From Beroe forskalii (taxonomy: Eukaryota; Ctenophora; Nuda; Beroida; Beroidae): DNA of 64,000 nt. Shown here one piece after another: positions 44,990 to 55,477 of this stretch (position 1 is the first letter of the stretch; each line of letters opens with the position of its first letter). The notes under the pieces were generated by a model. It saw only the letters and a list, made by a program, of their open reading frames with translations, ran no database searches and had not been told where the DNA came from. The DNA lies in contig WFMF01000019.1 of the NCBI GenBank assembly GCA_011033025.1, forward strand, positions 496,001 to 560,000. The letters run 5' to 3'. Made by a program: the position numbers and the translations under genes.

Positions 44990-45823
44990 ATGGCTGATGG
45001 CAGAGGGGCTGAGGGCTCCTCCTCCAAAGACACAGATGACGAGGTATCGTTCAGCCGCAACCCAGTCACAACACCGTTCCGCTCACCAACACCTCCACGA
45101 CCACCCCCACGTAAGAAGAGTGCAGGAAGGCCACAGAAAAGCAGGGTGGTTACAAGTACCCCTCTATCAAACTTTTTAACGGAGGATGTCAACTGTCCGG
45201 TTTGTAAGTGCGATGTATCGGATGAAGTGAATGGGCTCATGTGTGATTCATGTCAGGTGTGGTTCCATGGTTCATGTCTTTTGATATCAGAAGGGGAGTA
45301 TAATGATCTCAGCAACTCAGAGAACTCTTGGTGTTGTATGGGCTGTAAAGCTAAGGAGACAAATCAGTTGAAGTGGGGAAAGTTGAAGGGTGAGCTAGCA
45401 ATTCTTCAGGTTATTAAGGCTACTTATTTGGAAGTCACAAAGTGGAAGAAGAACCTGTTCACCCTGCCACGGGGGAAAGCAGGGGTTCATTTCATCAATG
45501 AATTAGCTCGTCTTCTTCATTTGTTTACTGACCAGACTGCGTGGAGGGATCTGTCATTATCTATGGTGCATGTATTTATTCCCTTGATGCTCCAAAAGCC
45601 CTCAGTCAACTCTAAGGCAAAGAACAATGCCAAATTCTTGGCACTGCGTCTTGCCAAATGGAGTGAAGGGGATATGCAGGGTCTCATGGATGAAGCCAGG
45701 GAAATCCAGGTGCGGTTGACTTTGATGGATTTCTCCCATCCCTGCGCGCAACACTCGGAGGTCGACACGCGCTCAGCCAATCAGATCATGAAGCAAATTC
45801 TGCTTCACAGCGTGTCGAGTTGA
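44990..45823 (+). CDS. PHD-finger protein, probably the 5' part of a retroelement ORF
   Basis: A 277-codon frame from ATG at 44990. Residues 1-60 are basic and Pro/Ser-rich. A PHD finger spans residues 69-119 in C4HC3 order (CPVCKC, MCDSCQVWFH, CCMGCK) and would read histone tails. Residues about 150-235 (KAGVHFINELARLLHLF through LQKPSVNSKAKNN and LALRLAKWSEGDMQ) resemble the region that in cnidarian, sponge and lancelet proteins links a PHD finger to a reverse transcriptase. This relation is recalled, not computed. After REIQVRL the similarity stops and the frame runs on for 35 residues into repeat-like DNA, so the gene appears truncated. It could instead be a domesticated host protein. Confidence 0.65.
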   Translation: MADGRGAEGSSSKDTDDEVSFSRNPVTTPFRSPTPPRPPPRKKSAGRPQKSRVVTSTPLSNFLTEDVNCPVCKCDVSDEVNGLMCDSCQVWFHGSCLLISEGEYNDLSNSENSWCCMGCKAKETNQLKWGKLKGELAILQVIKATYLEVTKWKKNLFTLPRGKAGVHFINELARLLHLFTDQTAWRDLSLSMVHVFIPLMLQKPSVNSKAKNNAKFLALRLAKWSEGDMQGLMDEAREIQVRLTLMDFSHPCAQHSEVDTRSANQIMKQILLHSVSS

Positions 45824-45824
45824 G

Positions 45825-45871
45825 CCCTACCCTCCCCGCGGAAAACGTTGCGTGCGCGGCGGAGGGTAGGG
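45825..45871. repeat. hairpin, 11-bp arms
   Basis: CCCTACCCTCC and GGAGGGTAGGG flank a 25-nt GC-rich loop, directly after the PHD ORF stop. Confidence 0.8.
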
Positions 45872-45954
45872 TAACATCCTACAACGGTTGACTCAGTTAA
45901 AGAAAAGAAAGGAGAACAGTTGCCATGCGGCAAATGTAAAGTTCTGCGCAAGGC

Positions 45955-46392
45955 TTAACTGAGCGCAAATTTGCGCTCATTTGCGCTCGTTAGCGCTCGT
46001 TAGCGCTCAAATTAGGGAAATTTTGCGCTCGTTAGCGCTCGTTAGCGCTCATTTGCGCTCCGGAGCCTGGAAAATGACTGAGCGCAAATGAGCGCAAAAT
46101 TTTGCGCGCTCATACGTGCTCTTCATCGCTCATATGCTCATTAACGCTCGTTAGCGTCCATTTTGCGCCCACTTTGCGCCCATTTTGCGCTCAGAGCGCT
46201 AACGAGCGCAAAATGATCCCTGGAAAAAATGTCTTTTTTGCGCTCAGATGCGCTCATTTGCGCTCAGCCATACTGAGCGCAATTTTGCGCTCGTAGCGCT
46301 CATGTACCATAAGCGCCCGTTAGCGCTCAGTTGCGCTCAGTTGCGCTTGTTGCCGATTTGCGCCCAGATGCGCTCAATTGCGCTCAGTTTCT
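45955..46392. repeat. GCGCTC minisatellite with palindromic words
   Basis: Words GCGCTCGTTA, GCGCTCATTT and their complements recur at about 10-bp spacing on both strands. TGAGCGCAAATTTGCGCTCA is itself a perfect palindrome. The array design of 10-bp words in both orientations resembles the AGCCTCCACT foldback at 12-14 kb, though the sequence differs. Confidence 0.85.
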
Positions 46393-46513
46393 ACCACACC
46401 TCAGCAATTGTTTATATTACAGCCCAAATTCAAAAAATATTTATACAATATTCAAAATATTTACAAAATATTTACACTAGATACAAAATATTCACAAATT
46501 ATATACAAAGAAA

Positions 46514-49500
46514 CTATTCATTCTGATTCAAATAATGTCCATGAGGCCTAGTGGTCACTCCATCTTGAAGGATCCATCGCTTATCATCATACCTAGTCAA
46601 CCCGACCTTTAGTTGATCAACTGTGAACACTGTATGATTCCATGACCTAAAGGTCCTCTGACGAATCCAGTGATCCTCTAAAGGTTGGTTGTCTGGTACA
46701 ATCATAGACGAGGAACCCATTAATACTCTGCGATATAAAGAATGTGTAAGTTCACGATCTCTGACACACTTTTTAACTCCAGCAGCTGTTGACTTTTGCT
46801 TTTCGTTAGCCAACAGAATGGAGTACATTTTGGATCGCAAACCTACAAACTCTTGAATGACCACACCCTCAGCTTCATCTTTAAATTTACCTACAACGGC
46901 CTTATTGCTATTACAAATATTCAGTCTCTGTTCCTTGGCAAGATCACTTGGAAATAGAACATGATTAGTGGAGTAGTTTGAAAAGTCAAAATGCTCTCTC
47001 AATCTGTACAAGTGATCACTATAGAGGTTCTTACAGGTGATGAAGTACAGGAACGAGTCCGTATCTGTAAAACAGAGCTTAGATTCCGGGAAGTTCCTCT
47101 TCACCACCTCATAGTGAAACTTGTACATTAGCAATTTTGATAATTCAAGCACTGTGAAACCCACATAGATTGGCTTGTCTAAAGAAACGGACGTCACTGC
47201 CAATTCGACCCCAACAAGATCTCCATCAAAAACTTCGAACCTCTTAAAAGAAGGTTTTGATGTTTGCCACCAGTGACGTCGTTCATTATTCACAAGCACA
47301 ATCCTGATTCTATTTCGCACATTCTCCATGGTCTTACCAAAGAAGGCATTATTTAATAACTTGTAATAGTCCTTCTCAAACTTATCTACAGCCTGTTGTC
47401 TGAGTGCGGTGTTGCCAGAGATGTAGGGTTCAATCCAAGCCTCTTGTCTGAAGCTGATGGCACGGTGAACCCTCACTAGTCTCACACCTCTGGACAGGTA
47501 GAACTGTAGATTTCTGATATGCACAACATAGGCCTTCTTGGGGTGGTGGTTGGGTGCGAGCTTCTCTGACTGGAACTTGTGCCCAGAGCCACGTTGCACT
47601 CGAATTTCCCTGAAAAAATATATAAAATTATTAGCAAGACAATACACTGCGTACAGCTGATAAATCTTGTATAAAATTATTTGCACACCCTGTTGCCGTC
47701 ATTACCATTATACCAGTAACAAAAGTATGGTATCAAATCGCCTATTTAATTATGATGGTAAATTCGCAACACAATACACTGCAAAGAGCTGATAAAACGC
47801 GCATAAATAATTGGCACAGTTTGATTTCGTCATTATCATGATAACAGTTACGAAATTATGATGACAAGTGACCTATTTAATTACCATGATTTGGCGCTAA
47901 TCATATCCTGGTTGATGCTCAGCCTCTCAGGACACAGTGGGTAGTCAGAGGTGTCGTCATGTATGTCTTGGGGAATCTCCAGGTCACACTCTAGAATGTA
48001 CCCGTGTGTGGCATCTGGGCTGGTGTCTAGAGCCATAATATCCTGTTGACTCCAAGACTGCACGAGTTCCTCCTGTACCCACATTATCTCATCAATTGGT
48101 ACAGGCTGAGACATGGCGTAACCATAGAGGTTCTGAGGAATAAAAATGGTTAGTGTGGTGTAATGCAACATTCTAGCTGTTTCTGATGGACAAGGTTGAT
48201 CATATTGAATTACCTAAATTGTATGGTGGCAAGTTGATAAAAATGAGCACAACTTGGAGGTAAATTAATTGGACTTACATTAGCGTCAATGTACAGCAGG
48301 TAGGATTCGGGTTTCGAGGGGTCAAAGTTGAGAAGTTGAGGGTTGTTAGGTTCAGCGTGTCTGTGTGAGATTACTGAAATACCACCTGAAGAAGAGAATG
48401 CATGAATAATTTTTGAATAATTCATTTTGAAAACAAGTGTTATTTGAAAAATTGATCTCACCCCTTGAATTTTGGTAAATTGACCCACCTCGAATCCCCG
48501 ACTCGATCATTTGGAGCAAGTCAATGTCCTTCACAATCTGCAGCTTCTTGCGTGTGAGCTTCAGACAGGCGTCAAACGTCAGCTGGGGAAGAGAGACATA
48601 GGTGAGCGCCTCCAATCCCATACGCTCCCAGCAAATGGCTCTGTATTTCTCCACAACGTCAGCAAGGAGTAGTACGTCAGTGGCTACGTACCTGAATTGA
48701 ATTTTTATCAAGATTTTAAAAAAGCATATTATTCAATGGAATTCAATACTACGAGATGGAAAATTAAAGTTTGCAATTGAAGATAAGACTAAAACGTACA
48801 GGTCATGGAGGTCACCGAGGCACTGCATGTCAAACTCCTCCCACACTGCCTGCACGTGAGCATAGTCCTCGTCTGACAGCTCCTCTCCAGTCAGCTCGTT
48901 GTAGAAAGCGGATTGAGGCGGGAGCCCTGCAAGTTTTGACTTTGTATGGTATTGACTTTGTTATTATTAGATAAGGTGAATTAATATCGCAAGACAATAT
49001 AAATCAAGGATGTTATCACACCTCAACGATATTTTCTGTACCTTCTTCAAAATTAGCAGCCTCCTTGATGTGGGAGTAGGGATAGACGCCCTTCCTAGTT
49101 AGCAGTTCGAACTTCTCTGGACACCCCTCATATTCTTCCTCTACATACTCCTCCAAATGCTTCAGTAGTGACGTGGAGCTATGTGTGAGGTTCTTAACAA
49201 GGGAATCCAGAGAAGTGTTCAGGTGTTGCATGGAGTCGATGAAGCTGTAAATAATATCAATTAAATATAAAATGTGTATCATCGTTTCGATGAATATGAT
49301 GAAATATGAAATCTTTAACTCTTATATTATGATAATACATTATATCACCAATACCTGAATTTTTCAGTGACTATCGTGATGTACTTCTCCATCGTTGTGG
49401 CTGTGATCCTAATGTCACTCAGATCATCCTCATGCTTAGCCAGGGCCTTAATGAGCATATGAGCGTCATAGCCCTGAAAAGTTGCGTTTTAGTCACACTG

Positions 49501-52439
49501 ACGTGTAATGTCAACAATGGTTTAAATCTTATAACATTTCATGACAGTAGAAAATCAAAACTCATTAAGAAAGCATAAATCATTCAGAAACCTTTAGGTT
49601 ATGGAACACAACCGGAATTCGTGTATTCTTTTGTCTTTCTGCATTGCAGTTCTGGTGAGCAGCTCCAAGGTATTTGCCACTGAGGAGAATCATCTGTTCA
49701 ATAACATTGATAACATGATCAATTATCAAATGACATGTGCATATTAAACTTTTGAATACTAATAATTGTACAAATGAAAAAGTTATAATGTCCAGCTTAC
49801 GTGTAATGACAGTGATCATGGCATTTTTTCTTCTCCTCGTCACCAACAATGAAGGGGTCAAGACACAACCAGCAAACAGTAGCAGCTCTGTGTGTCAGTT
49901 CCTGTTCTGGTGATAAGTCCATTTCCTTCTGTGTCTCGAGAATGGGTGCCAATCGCTCAGCCTCCTCGTGTAGTGACACAATGAATGACTCAGCAACCTT
50001 GCCATGACCACTGTCTCGGTATACCACCAGCTCGGAGTCATAGTCACCTGCAAACTCCTCGCTCAGTACCACTTTGTAAGCGTAGCCACAGGGTTCATGC
50101 ACCTTTATCTTCTGAGTGGCCTGAAAACAGGCTAAACCAGTTATTTATCTGGGTATCAAACACCAAGTTAAGAGCGTGGGAAATTTGAAACTGGTTTGTA
50201 TTTTAAATTCTTATCATTCAACAATCAAATTACTTAGGTACCTGTAACGCTGTTTCCTCTGTTTGTGCCACTTCCTTTACGTAACACTCGAAATCTGCAA
50301 ATTAATCCGAAATGAGTATAAGATATCATCATAATATGCTAATCAACAGTTACATTAAAGTGATATTTTGCAATTATCATAGCTGTGAATGGTGATATAG
50401 TTAATGTAATAAACTAACCTGCGACGATGTAAACTGGGCATTGTACCATCTTCCTATAGTTCTTGAAGAAGAGGTAGTCGTCCTCAGGGAACTTAATTGC
50501 CTGTGGTTTGAATCGTATGCAGCTTGGACGATGCTTCTCCAAATTTGTGGCGTCGGTGAACCCATGAAAACATCTGTAAATGTTGATTTAAATTATCAAG
50601 TTATTAAATGCACCAACTAAACTGCAAGAGAGAAAGATGTGTATGAAGCTGTTAATATTTATTCAAATTGGATCAAGTTATCATATGTACCAATTAAGTG
50701 GTGAGGGAGAAAAGTGTGTTTGATTTCACAATGAGAAAACAAAATAGTTACTCATCTCACAAACCTCTCACAATAGTACTTAGTGTCTCTGGTGTTCCCT
50801 CTACGTAGCAGTGCATTGAGAGACTTGACCAGAACAAAGTGTGTGGTGTCATTGTTTTCAATGAGAAGCACGTTAACCACTGGGTGTTCACTGTCGATGG
50901 ACTTGGAGATTGCCAGCGGATAAAAAGGGTCGAGTTGGGCTTCATCATCATACCCAACGACATTGATACGCACTCTGTAATAATTTAATCATATTATGTC
51001 ATGATATTTATCACTAATTAACTCCAAAGAATTACCACAATGATGTCATTTCTCAATCAGATTATAATTTCCATTTCCTAGAAAGGTACCTGTTCTGTCT
51101 CTCGAACTTGGGTATCTGAGAGATGGGGATTGGCCACGTGATACCGCTGTCATCAATCTCTCCCTCATACTGTTTGTAGGATGTGGGGCGGTTGGCATTT
51201 TGGTTAGCAGGGTGTCTAGCAGCCAACACAGCCCACTTCAGACACCTGTTGATGTATCTAACTTACAATGTATTAATCGAGTATCATGATGAGGTATGCT
51301 TATATCATTCACGAATTATTTGTTTATTGACATCATTGTACTAAAAATAAAATATATACTTGTTGTCGGTGTTTTGTATGTTAAGCAGGGTCCTTTTCTT
51401 CTTTATTGGCTCCGGAAGGGGGATGTAGCTGCCCACTCTCATCGGGTTGTATTTGGTGATGTAGAGGTGCACACATTTGAGACCCTTTACCACCCAACCA
51501 GAGCCTGAAATAATTGAATGATGAGTGCTGATAGAACATTATTATTCTTAGAATGAAAATAACTTGGAGAATAGAGCTGAATGTTGGATTCACAATTTAA
51601 AGTTACCATTTCGCACGAATTTATCAATGTCCACAGCCAACATGTCGATGTGTCGTGAAATCTCCTCCTCAATGGGTGTGGAGGTTAGGAGGTCGGTGGC
51701 GCAGGTTCGGAAGGAGGCAATGGTTTCTTCCTCAATCTGCACAGCCTTCTGGAAGACCACCTGTAGACTGAAGTAGAACCGTATGGCACGGTAAAACTCC
51801 AATTGCATCCTCAAAAATAACACATTTTTAATCATCAATTATTATGATTATGTGTGAAAGCTAGGGGGATTCTTTTAAAAATGAACAATTTGATCCTCAT
51901 TTTGATGTGTGATATCCCACCTCAAAATGTCCGCCAACCTATCCATCTCACTCTGCAACTCCTCTGCAACTGAAGGAGTGGTTGCCGTGATAGGTATTTC
52001 AATGATTTTGAAGAGCCCATCCACTGCCGTCGTTTCCTTCAAGCCACTGCGAGCACAGGTCCTGCGCCGCTTCGATGGTGGGGCCACCCTTCCGCATTGG
52101 TGTAAACTTCTAGCCTTCCCTGTTGTGAATCGGGCACCGCAATCGTCACACTTAAACCTATGTGATCAACTTAATGAGAAGAACTATCGCCTATTAACAT
52201 TATCTATCAACAATGATGAATGGTTATAAAACAAATAAAAACAACCAAAGAAATTACAGAACTGACCATTTTCGCTGACAATTGAGCAAGTGGTCGGTGA
52301 GTAACTGTCCATCTAGGTTGATCTGTTGTTGACAGATTGGACAGAAACGCCCTTCCCCACCACAAGTTTCTAGATGTTTTCGATAGTGCTTATATTCCAT
52401 AGCCTGTTCGCAGCAAACACAAACTATTTCACGCACCAT
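46514..52439 (-). CDS. polB: Polinton-type family B DNA polymerase, 17 exons, apparently intact (element B)
   Basis: Exons on the minus strand: 52439-52267, 52157-51921, 51809-51607, 51504-51360, 51245-51090, 50974-50765, 50573-50419, 50294-50242, 50120-49801, 49679-49592, 49473-49355, 49244-49042, 48926-48800, 48691-48489, 48385-48279, 48132-47885 and 47609-46514. All introns are GT-AG and all phases agree, giving 1,280 codons. Domains in order: N-terminal zinc fingers (CPICQQ; CDDCGARF), the FHGFT/LEKH finger, exonuclease motif I (DFEC), an endonuclease VII-like site (CHDHCHYT, GAAHQNCN), exonuclease II (HNLKGYDAH), exonuclease III (YVATDVLLLADV), GIRGG, motif A (ECDLEIP), motif B (LLNNAFFGKTMENVRNR) and catalytic motif C (FTDTDSF). 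This is the protein-primed type that copies linear element DNA. Intron richness is unusual for such elements. The flanking partner genes of a full Polinton are not visible. Confidence 0.93.
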
Positions 52440-52630
52440 TATGAAATTTGTTGCAAAAAAATGACTGCAGAAATGAGTATGGAAATCATGACACTTGATC
52501 CTATTTATATTGCTTCACGTGAAAAATTATGTCATAAATCGTAATCTAATTATCGCGCAAACTTCAATGAATTTTAGAACCAGCTGATCAGCTGATCAGC
52601 TTGTTAGCTTTCCTATTACCACAATCACCT
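52440..52630 (-). promoter_or_regulatory. upstream region of the element B polymerase
   Basis: CCTATTTATATTGCTT at about 52500-52515 and GTAATCTAATTATC at about 52541-52554 recur upstream of the element A copy. The first is TATA-like and lies 60-75 bp upstream of the ATG. Transcription start unknown. A CAGCTGATCAGCTGATCAGC palindromic run follows at 52571-52590. Confidence 0.5.
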
Positions 52631-52639
52631 TGTTTTCTG

Positions 52640-53112
52640 CAACGGACCAATGACATAATCATGTAACAGTTAAAGGAATTAACAATTGAGAGTGTGAGAT
52701 ATACGTCAGTAATTTTGTTATGATTGTAATATACCCATACTCCTCTATAGATAAGACATTGGATCATTATCATAGAATACAACTCATATTTAATGATTCA
52801 ATAGAAGAAAAAATGAAACAGATTTTTAGTAAGAATTATAATATTGTTGAGACATGAGTTTTTCTTAAAGTCATAAACTTTACAGAAACCGTGCTCAGTT
52901 GTGGATGAAAACGGAGTTTCAGTGCAACAATCATCCAGTATGTCGTCTGTATGTCCATACCCACAACCAAACTCATTGCGAATGGGTAATCCAAGATAAC
53001 CCTCAAACACAGTGCCGACCATGAAGTGACCATTTGGCGAATTAAGTGAGAGACATCGTTTGAGGGAAAATCTCACCAGCACGTCACTTACTTTCATGAC
53101 TTTATAAATCAC
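52640..53112 (-). pseudogene. 3' part of a small element gene, inverted copy 1
   Basis: The minus-strand frame 53112-52798 (about 104 codons) contains YKVMKVSDV, HFMVGTVFEGYL and ETPFSSTTEHGFCKV, homologous to the C-terminal half of the intact gene at 53946-54512. Upstream the homology continues weakly in another frame, so the N-terminal half is decayed. The downstream flank (52640-52797) is also inverted with 54530-54690, up to the CATGTAAC word that marks the inner Polinton terminus. The two copies therefore form an inverted repeat about 470 bp long. Confidence 0.65.
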
Positions 53113-53945
53113 ACATATTTTTGGGTTGTTGGTGGCATGTTCAACATAATGGAATGGAAGCAGCCCCCCCGATTCACAATCTCAAATTTATAGTCTGATA
53201 CAGATGTGATTTGGCGATAACCTCAAATAGAACAACTCTAGACATTTCACATTTAAAAACCAAACATTTTTTCCCACAAATAAATCTTTTGCACTTTATT
53301 AGATTTTTCATCGTCCTCATACTAATATCAACTCATTTTTTTATTAATTCTACCGCAAACATGGTAATTATAGCATTTAATTCGCATTGATAAACTTGGG
53401 AAATTCTAACGAATAAAAAATTTGTGGTTGTGGAGAATGAGATAAGATATGACGCATTTCATAATCTAGTAATTTAAACCTGCATCTTTGAACAAATTCT
53501 GTAAGATGGCACTGGAGAGGGGGGCTAATATAATCAAAAATTATAATTGAATTTTCTACATTGCTTGTCCATTATTTGTGTGCATATATTAGGCATGATG
53601 ATGCAAACATTTTACCACTGTAAATTAAGATGGTGATATCATAGCAATCGCATTCTGTACTTGTTGATAACATGTATGGGGTAACGCGTTATCTAATCAG
53701 TTACATTTTAAAGGTCCAAACATTTCACTTTTTGCAGTTTACGATGAGCTTTTTTAGCTTTAATGTTGTCTCCTAAATGTGTTGATATTAGCTGATATCT
53801 AACCATGTGTTCAAGTGATTATTAATAAAATTGCAAACCTAATACTGATTTCTCTCCATCATTTTCTCTTTTTCAATCAATCAATCAATCAATCAATCTT
53901 GCGAATATTTTACCGCTATCCACACAGGAACAAAACTGCATCAAT
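53113..53945. other. spacer between two divergent small genes
   Basis: AT-rich, no coding region recognised. The two flanking genes point away from each other, so the spacer may hold their promoters. An AATC tandem run (53875-53898) precedes the plus-strand gene. Confidence 0.4.
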
Positions 53946-54512
53946 ATGTCTGGAGTTGTGATACTTGGCTATGTCACAAACATTGTTACTGTACCAGCAC
54001 AGAGGTACCAGATACAGGTCCGTTCCCCAACGCGTTATGGAGTTCATACCCAAAAAACTGTTGAAGTGGGTGCCCTGAACGATGTGGACGTGGGGTCAAG
54101 TGTGGGGGTTTATTGGAGTGAATTGGGGGTGTGCCATATCAAAACTATCGAAACAAGTGATTGCCTTCAATGCAGCATATTACACCTAACCACGACAGCA
54201 CAAAAATGCGTGAGGTGCGTAGGCGAAGAACCCATGAAGCAGAGACATCAGGGAGTGTACAAAGTCATGAAAGTGAGTGACGTACAGGGCAGGTTTTCTC
54301 GAGGGCGAAGCATTTCGCTTAAATCTGCTAATGACCACTTCATGGTCGGTACTGTTTTCGAGGGGTATTTGGATTATTCATTCGCAATGAGTCTAGTGGT
54401 GGGAATGAACATACTAGCAGATTGCTGGATAGACACTCCATTTTCATCCACAACTGATAATGGTTTTTGTAAAGTTATGTCTTTAAAAAATTATGTCTCA
54501 GTAATATTATAA
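53946..54512 (+). CDS. small element-borne protein of unknown function (188 aa)
   Basis: An intact frame from ATG at 53946 to 54512. The N-terminal 70 residues look beta-rich (GVVILGYVTNIVTVPAQ; VDVGSSVGVYWSELGVCHI). Four Cys in two pairs (CLQC, CVRC) at about residues 80-100 could bind zinc. The C-terminal half (GVYKVMKVSDV, HFMVGTVFEGYLDY) matches the inverted copy at 52798-53112. The beta pattern plus a Cys pair is compatible with an OB-fold nucleic-acid-binding protein, but I do not recognise the family. It lies next to a Polinton-type terminus and has no copy in element A. Confidence 0.6.
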   Translation: MSGVVILGYVTNIVTVPAQRYQIQVRSPTRYGVHTQKTVEVGALNDVDVGSSVGVYWSELGVCHIKTIETSDCLQCSILHLTTTAQKCVRCVGEEPMKQRHQGVYKVMKVSDVQGRFSRGRSISLKSANDHFMVGTVFEGYLDYSFAMSLVVGMNILADCWIDTPFSSTTDNGFCKVMSLKNYVSVIL

Positions 54513-54529
54513 TTCTTGCTTGAAAATCT

Positions 54530-55215
54530 GTTTCATTTTTTCTTCTATTGAATCATTAAATATAAGTTGTATTCTATGATAATGATGCAATGTCTTATCT
54601 ATAGAGGAGTATGGGTATATTACAATCATAACAAAATTACTGACGTATATCTCACACTCTCAATTGTTAATTACCCGCTAACTGTTACATGATTATGACG
54701 TTGGCCCGGGACCCACCCCTCTGCTTCGCAGAGGGGTGGAAGCGAGGTACAATTCTAATGTGCTAGGGGTTCACTCACATGTATATTTTCCAAGGGAGAT
54801 AATAACATGATGCAGGGTGGTTACGTGGAAGGGGGTGAGGGTAGGGTTACAGTTATATGGTAATATTTCCCAAGCAAATAACCACGTGATTATGGTGATA
54901 CTGTACACCGATACATGATTACGACACGATACTTAGATAAGAAGTAAAGGGTTAGGTAATGACTGTCACGTGATAGAAAAAAGGAGTCTGGGATGAGGGT
55001 CACATGATCAAAACAGGAAATCATGACATCATTATGGTGTAAATTACACAATCAGTTGCGGTCACGTGATTAAGATGACGAACCAGGAAGGTCACGTGAT
55101 AGAGATAAGGGCTCAGGTGCAGATATTGCAGGTCACGTGATCAATATGCTAAATATGCGCATAAATATGCGTCATTAGACCACTTTTTATTTATATTCAC
55201 GACTTTATATTTACT
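54530..55215 (-). repeat. Polinton-type right terminus (element B or a third element)
   Basis: Ends ACTTTATATTTACT at 55215, matching the AGTAAATATAAAGT termini of element A. It contains ATCACGTGACC-type words (54960-55145), the CACCCCTCTGC/GCAGAGGGGTG hairpin near 54715-54740 and the GTTACATGATTATGACGTTG inner mark. No left partner with matching flanks (CTCCAC here) is seen, so the element is truncated, rearranged or partnered outside expectation. Confidence 0.8.
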
Positions 55216-55477
55216 CTCCACAGCACAGTGGCACCAACTCAACCCCCAAAACACCAGGTTGTTCTAATTATTGTTCTACTTTTATTTCATATTTTCAAAG
55301 CCCTCATTGGTACCCCACCTTGGGTTTTCAATCAAAAAAGGAAAAGAAAAAGATTTTCATTATCACGCTTCTGCTGAAAGAATTAAGGTGTGATGATTAT
55401 TGACATACCACCCCTTTAAAACACCTCTATAATTCTCAATAACACACTCCACATCATCACTTCACACACTCCCTCAG

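Noticed and set aside
49022-49041. Exon 12 donor at GAG|GTGTGA
   Set aside because: That donor gives the wrong phase for exon 13. The upstream donor GAAG|GTACAG at 49041 restores agreement with the following codons.
46514-52439. Polymerase region as a frame-broken pseudogene
   Set aside because: Every break coincides with a GT-AG intron with matching phase, and the same junctions occur in the second copy. It is better explained as a spliced intact gene.
31591-55215. One 23.6-kb Polinton from the left terminus at 31591 to the right terminus at 55215
   Set aside because: The 31591 flank (ACACAT) fits the 38459 flank (TCACAT) and not the 55216 flank (CTCCAC), and a host fucosyltransferase-like gene lies in between.
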